From: an uncultured Rhodanobacteraceae bacterium
GTDB taxonomy: Bacteria; Pseudomonadota; Gammaproteobacteria; Xanthomonadales; Ahniellaceae
Direction of reading: 5' to 3'
NCBI GenBank assembly: GCA_937873105.1
Contig: CALMWD010000052.1
Span: forward strand, 1 to 6,362
DNA: 6,362 bases
Translations under genes and position numbers: made by a program
The notes under the pieces: model-generated
Seen by the model: only the letters and a program-made list of their open reading frames with translations
Told to the model about the DNA's origin: nothing
The model's database searches: none
Shown: one piece after another, positions 6,343-6,362 of the stretch
Numbering within the stretch: position 1 is the stretch's first letter
Layout: the number at the start of each line of letters is the position of its first letter

Positions 6343-6362
6343 GAAAAAGAAAGCCCGGTCTC
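6343..6362 (+). terminator. Probable terminator downstream of gpsA, cut by the window end
   Basis: An A-rich run (AGAAAAAGAAA, from 6342) leads into GCCCGGTCTC at the window edge, 20 bases after the gpsA stop. An A-tract followed by a GC arm is how a bidirectional intrinsic terminator begins; the second arm and T-run would lie beyond base 6362. Only half of the structure is visible, so this is a tentative call. Confidence 0.4.

Overview
The window is ordinary, dense chromosomal DNA of a GC-rich gammaproteobacterium. The best guess is the Xanthomonadaceae/Lysobacteraceae group (Lysobacter, Luteimonas, Pseudoxanthomonas and relatives). The reasons are the high GC content, the membrane-rhodanese/secB/gpsA cluster, and the GGGATAATC-type -10 boxes ahead of two genes. 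The taxon is an inference from gene content and composition, not from a marker-gene comparison. No mobile element, CRISPR array, tRNA or rRNA was seen, and no gap between genes exceeds about 100 bases.

Layout. On the minus strand (1-2678), a complete MATE-family drug/cation antiporter gene is followed after 34 bases by signal peptide peptidase sppA, which leaves the window at its left edge just after the catalytic serine. On the plus strand, diverging from the MATE gene across a gap of only a few tens of bases, comes a pair of genes of unknown function. One encodes a DUF3667-type membrane protein with a zinc ribbon. The other encodes a small DUF4286-type protein whose GTG start overlaps the preceding stop. 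A new promoter just after this pair drives a membrane-anchored rhodanese (YibN-like). Then follow secB (export chaperone), with its own extended -10 element, and gpsA (glycerol-3-phosphate dehydrogenase). A hairpin lies between secB and gpsA. The last 20 bases look like the first arm of a terminator cut off by the window end.

How the genes fit together. Most of the genes concern the cell envelope: SecB hands unfolded precursors to SecA, SppA degrades membrane-embedded remnants such as cleaved signal peptides, GpsA supplies the glycerol-3-phosphate backbone of phospholipids, and MATE, DUF3667 and the rhodanese are inner-membrane proteins. The rhodanese-secB-gpsA order matches the E. coli yibN-grxC-secB-gpsA cluster, but the glutaredoxin gene grxC is absent here.

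No previously undescribed large system is visible. The least understood part is the translationally coupled DUF3667-DUF4286 pair. The very long overlapping ORFs opposite sppA, the MATE gene and secB-gpsA are best explained as GC-rich shadow frames.
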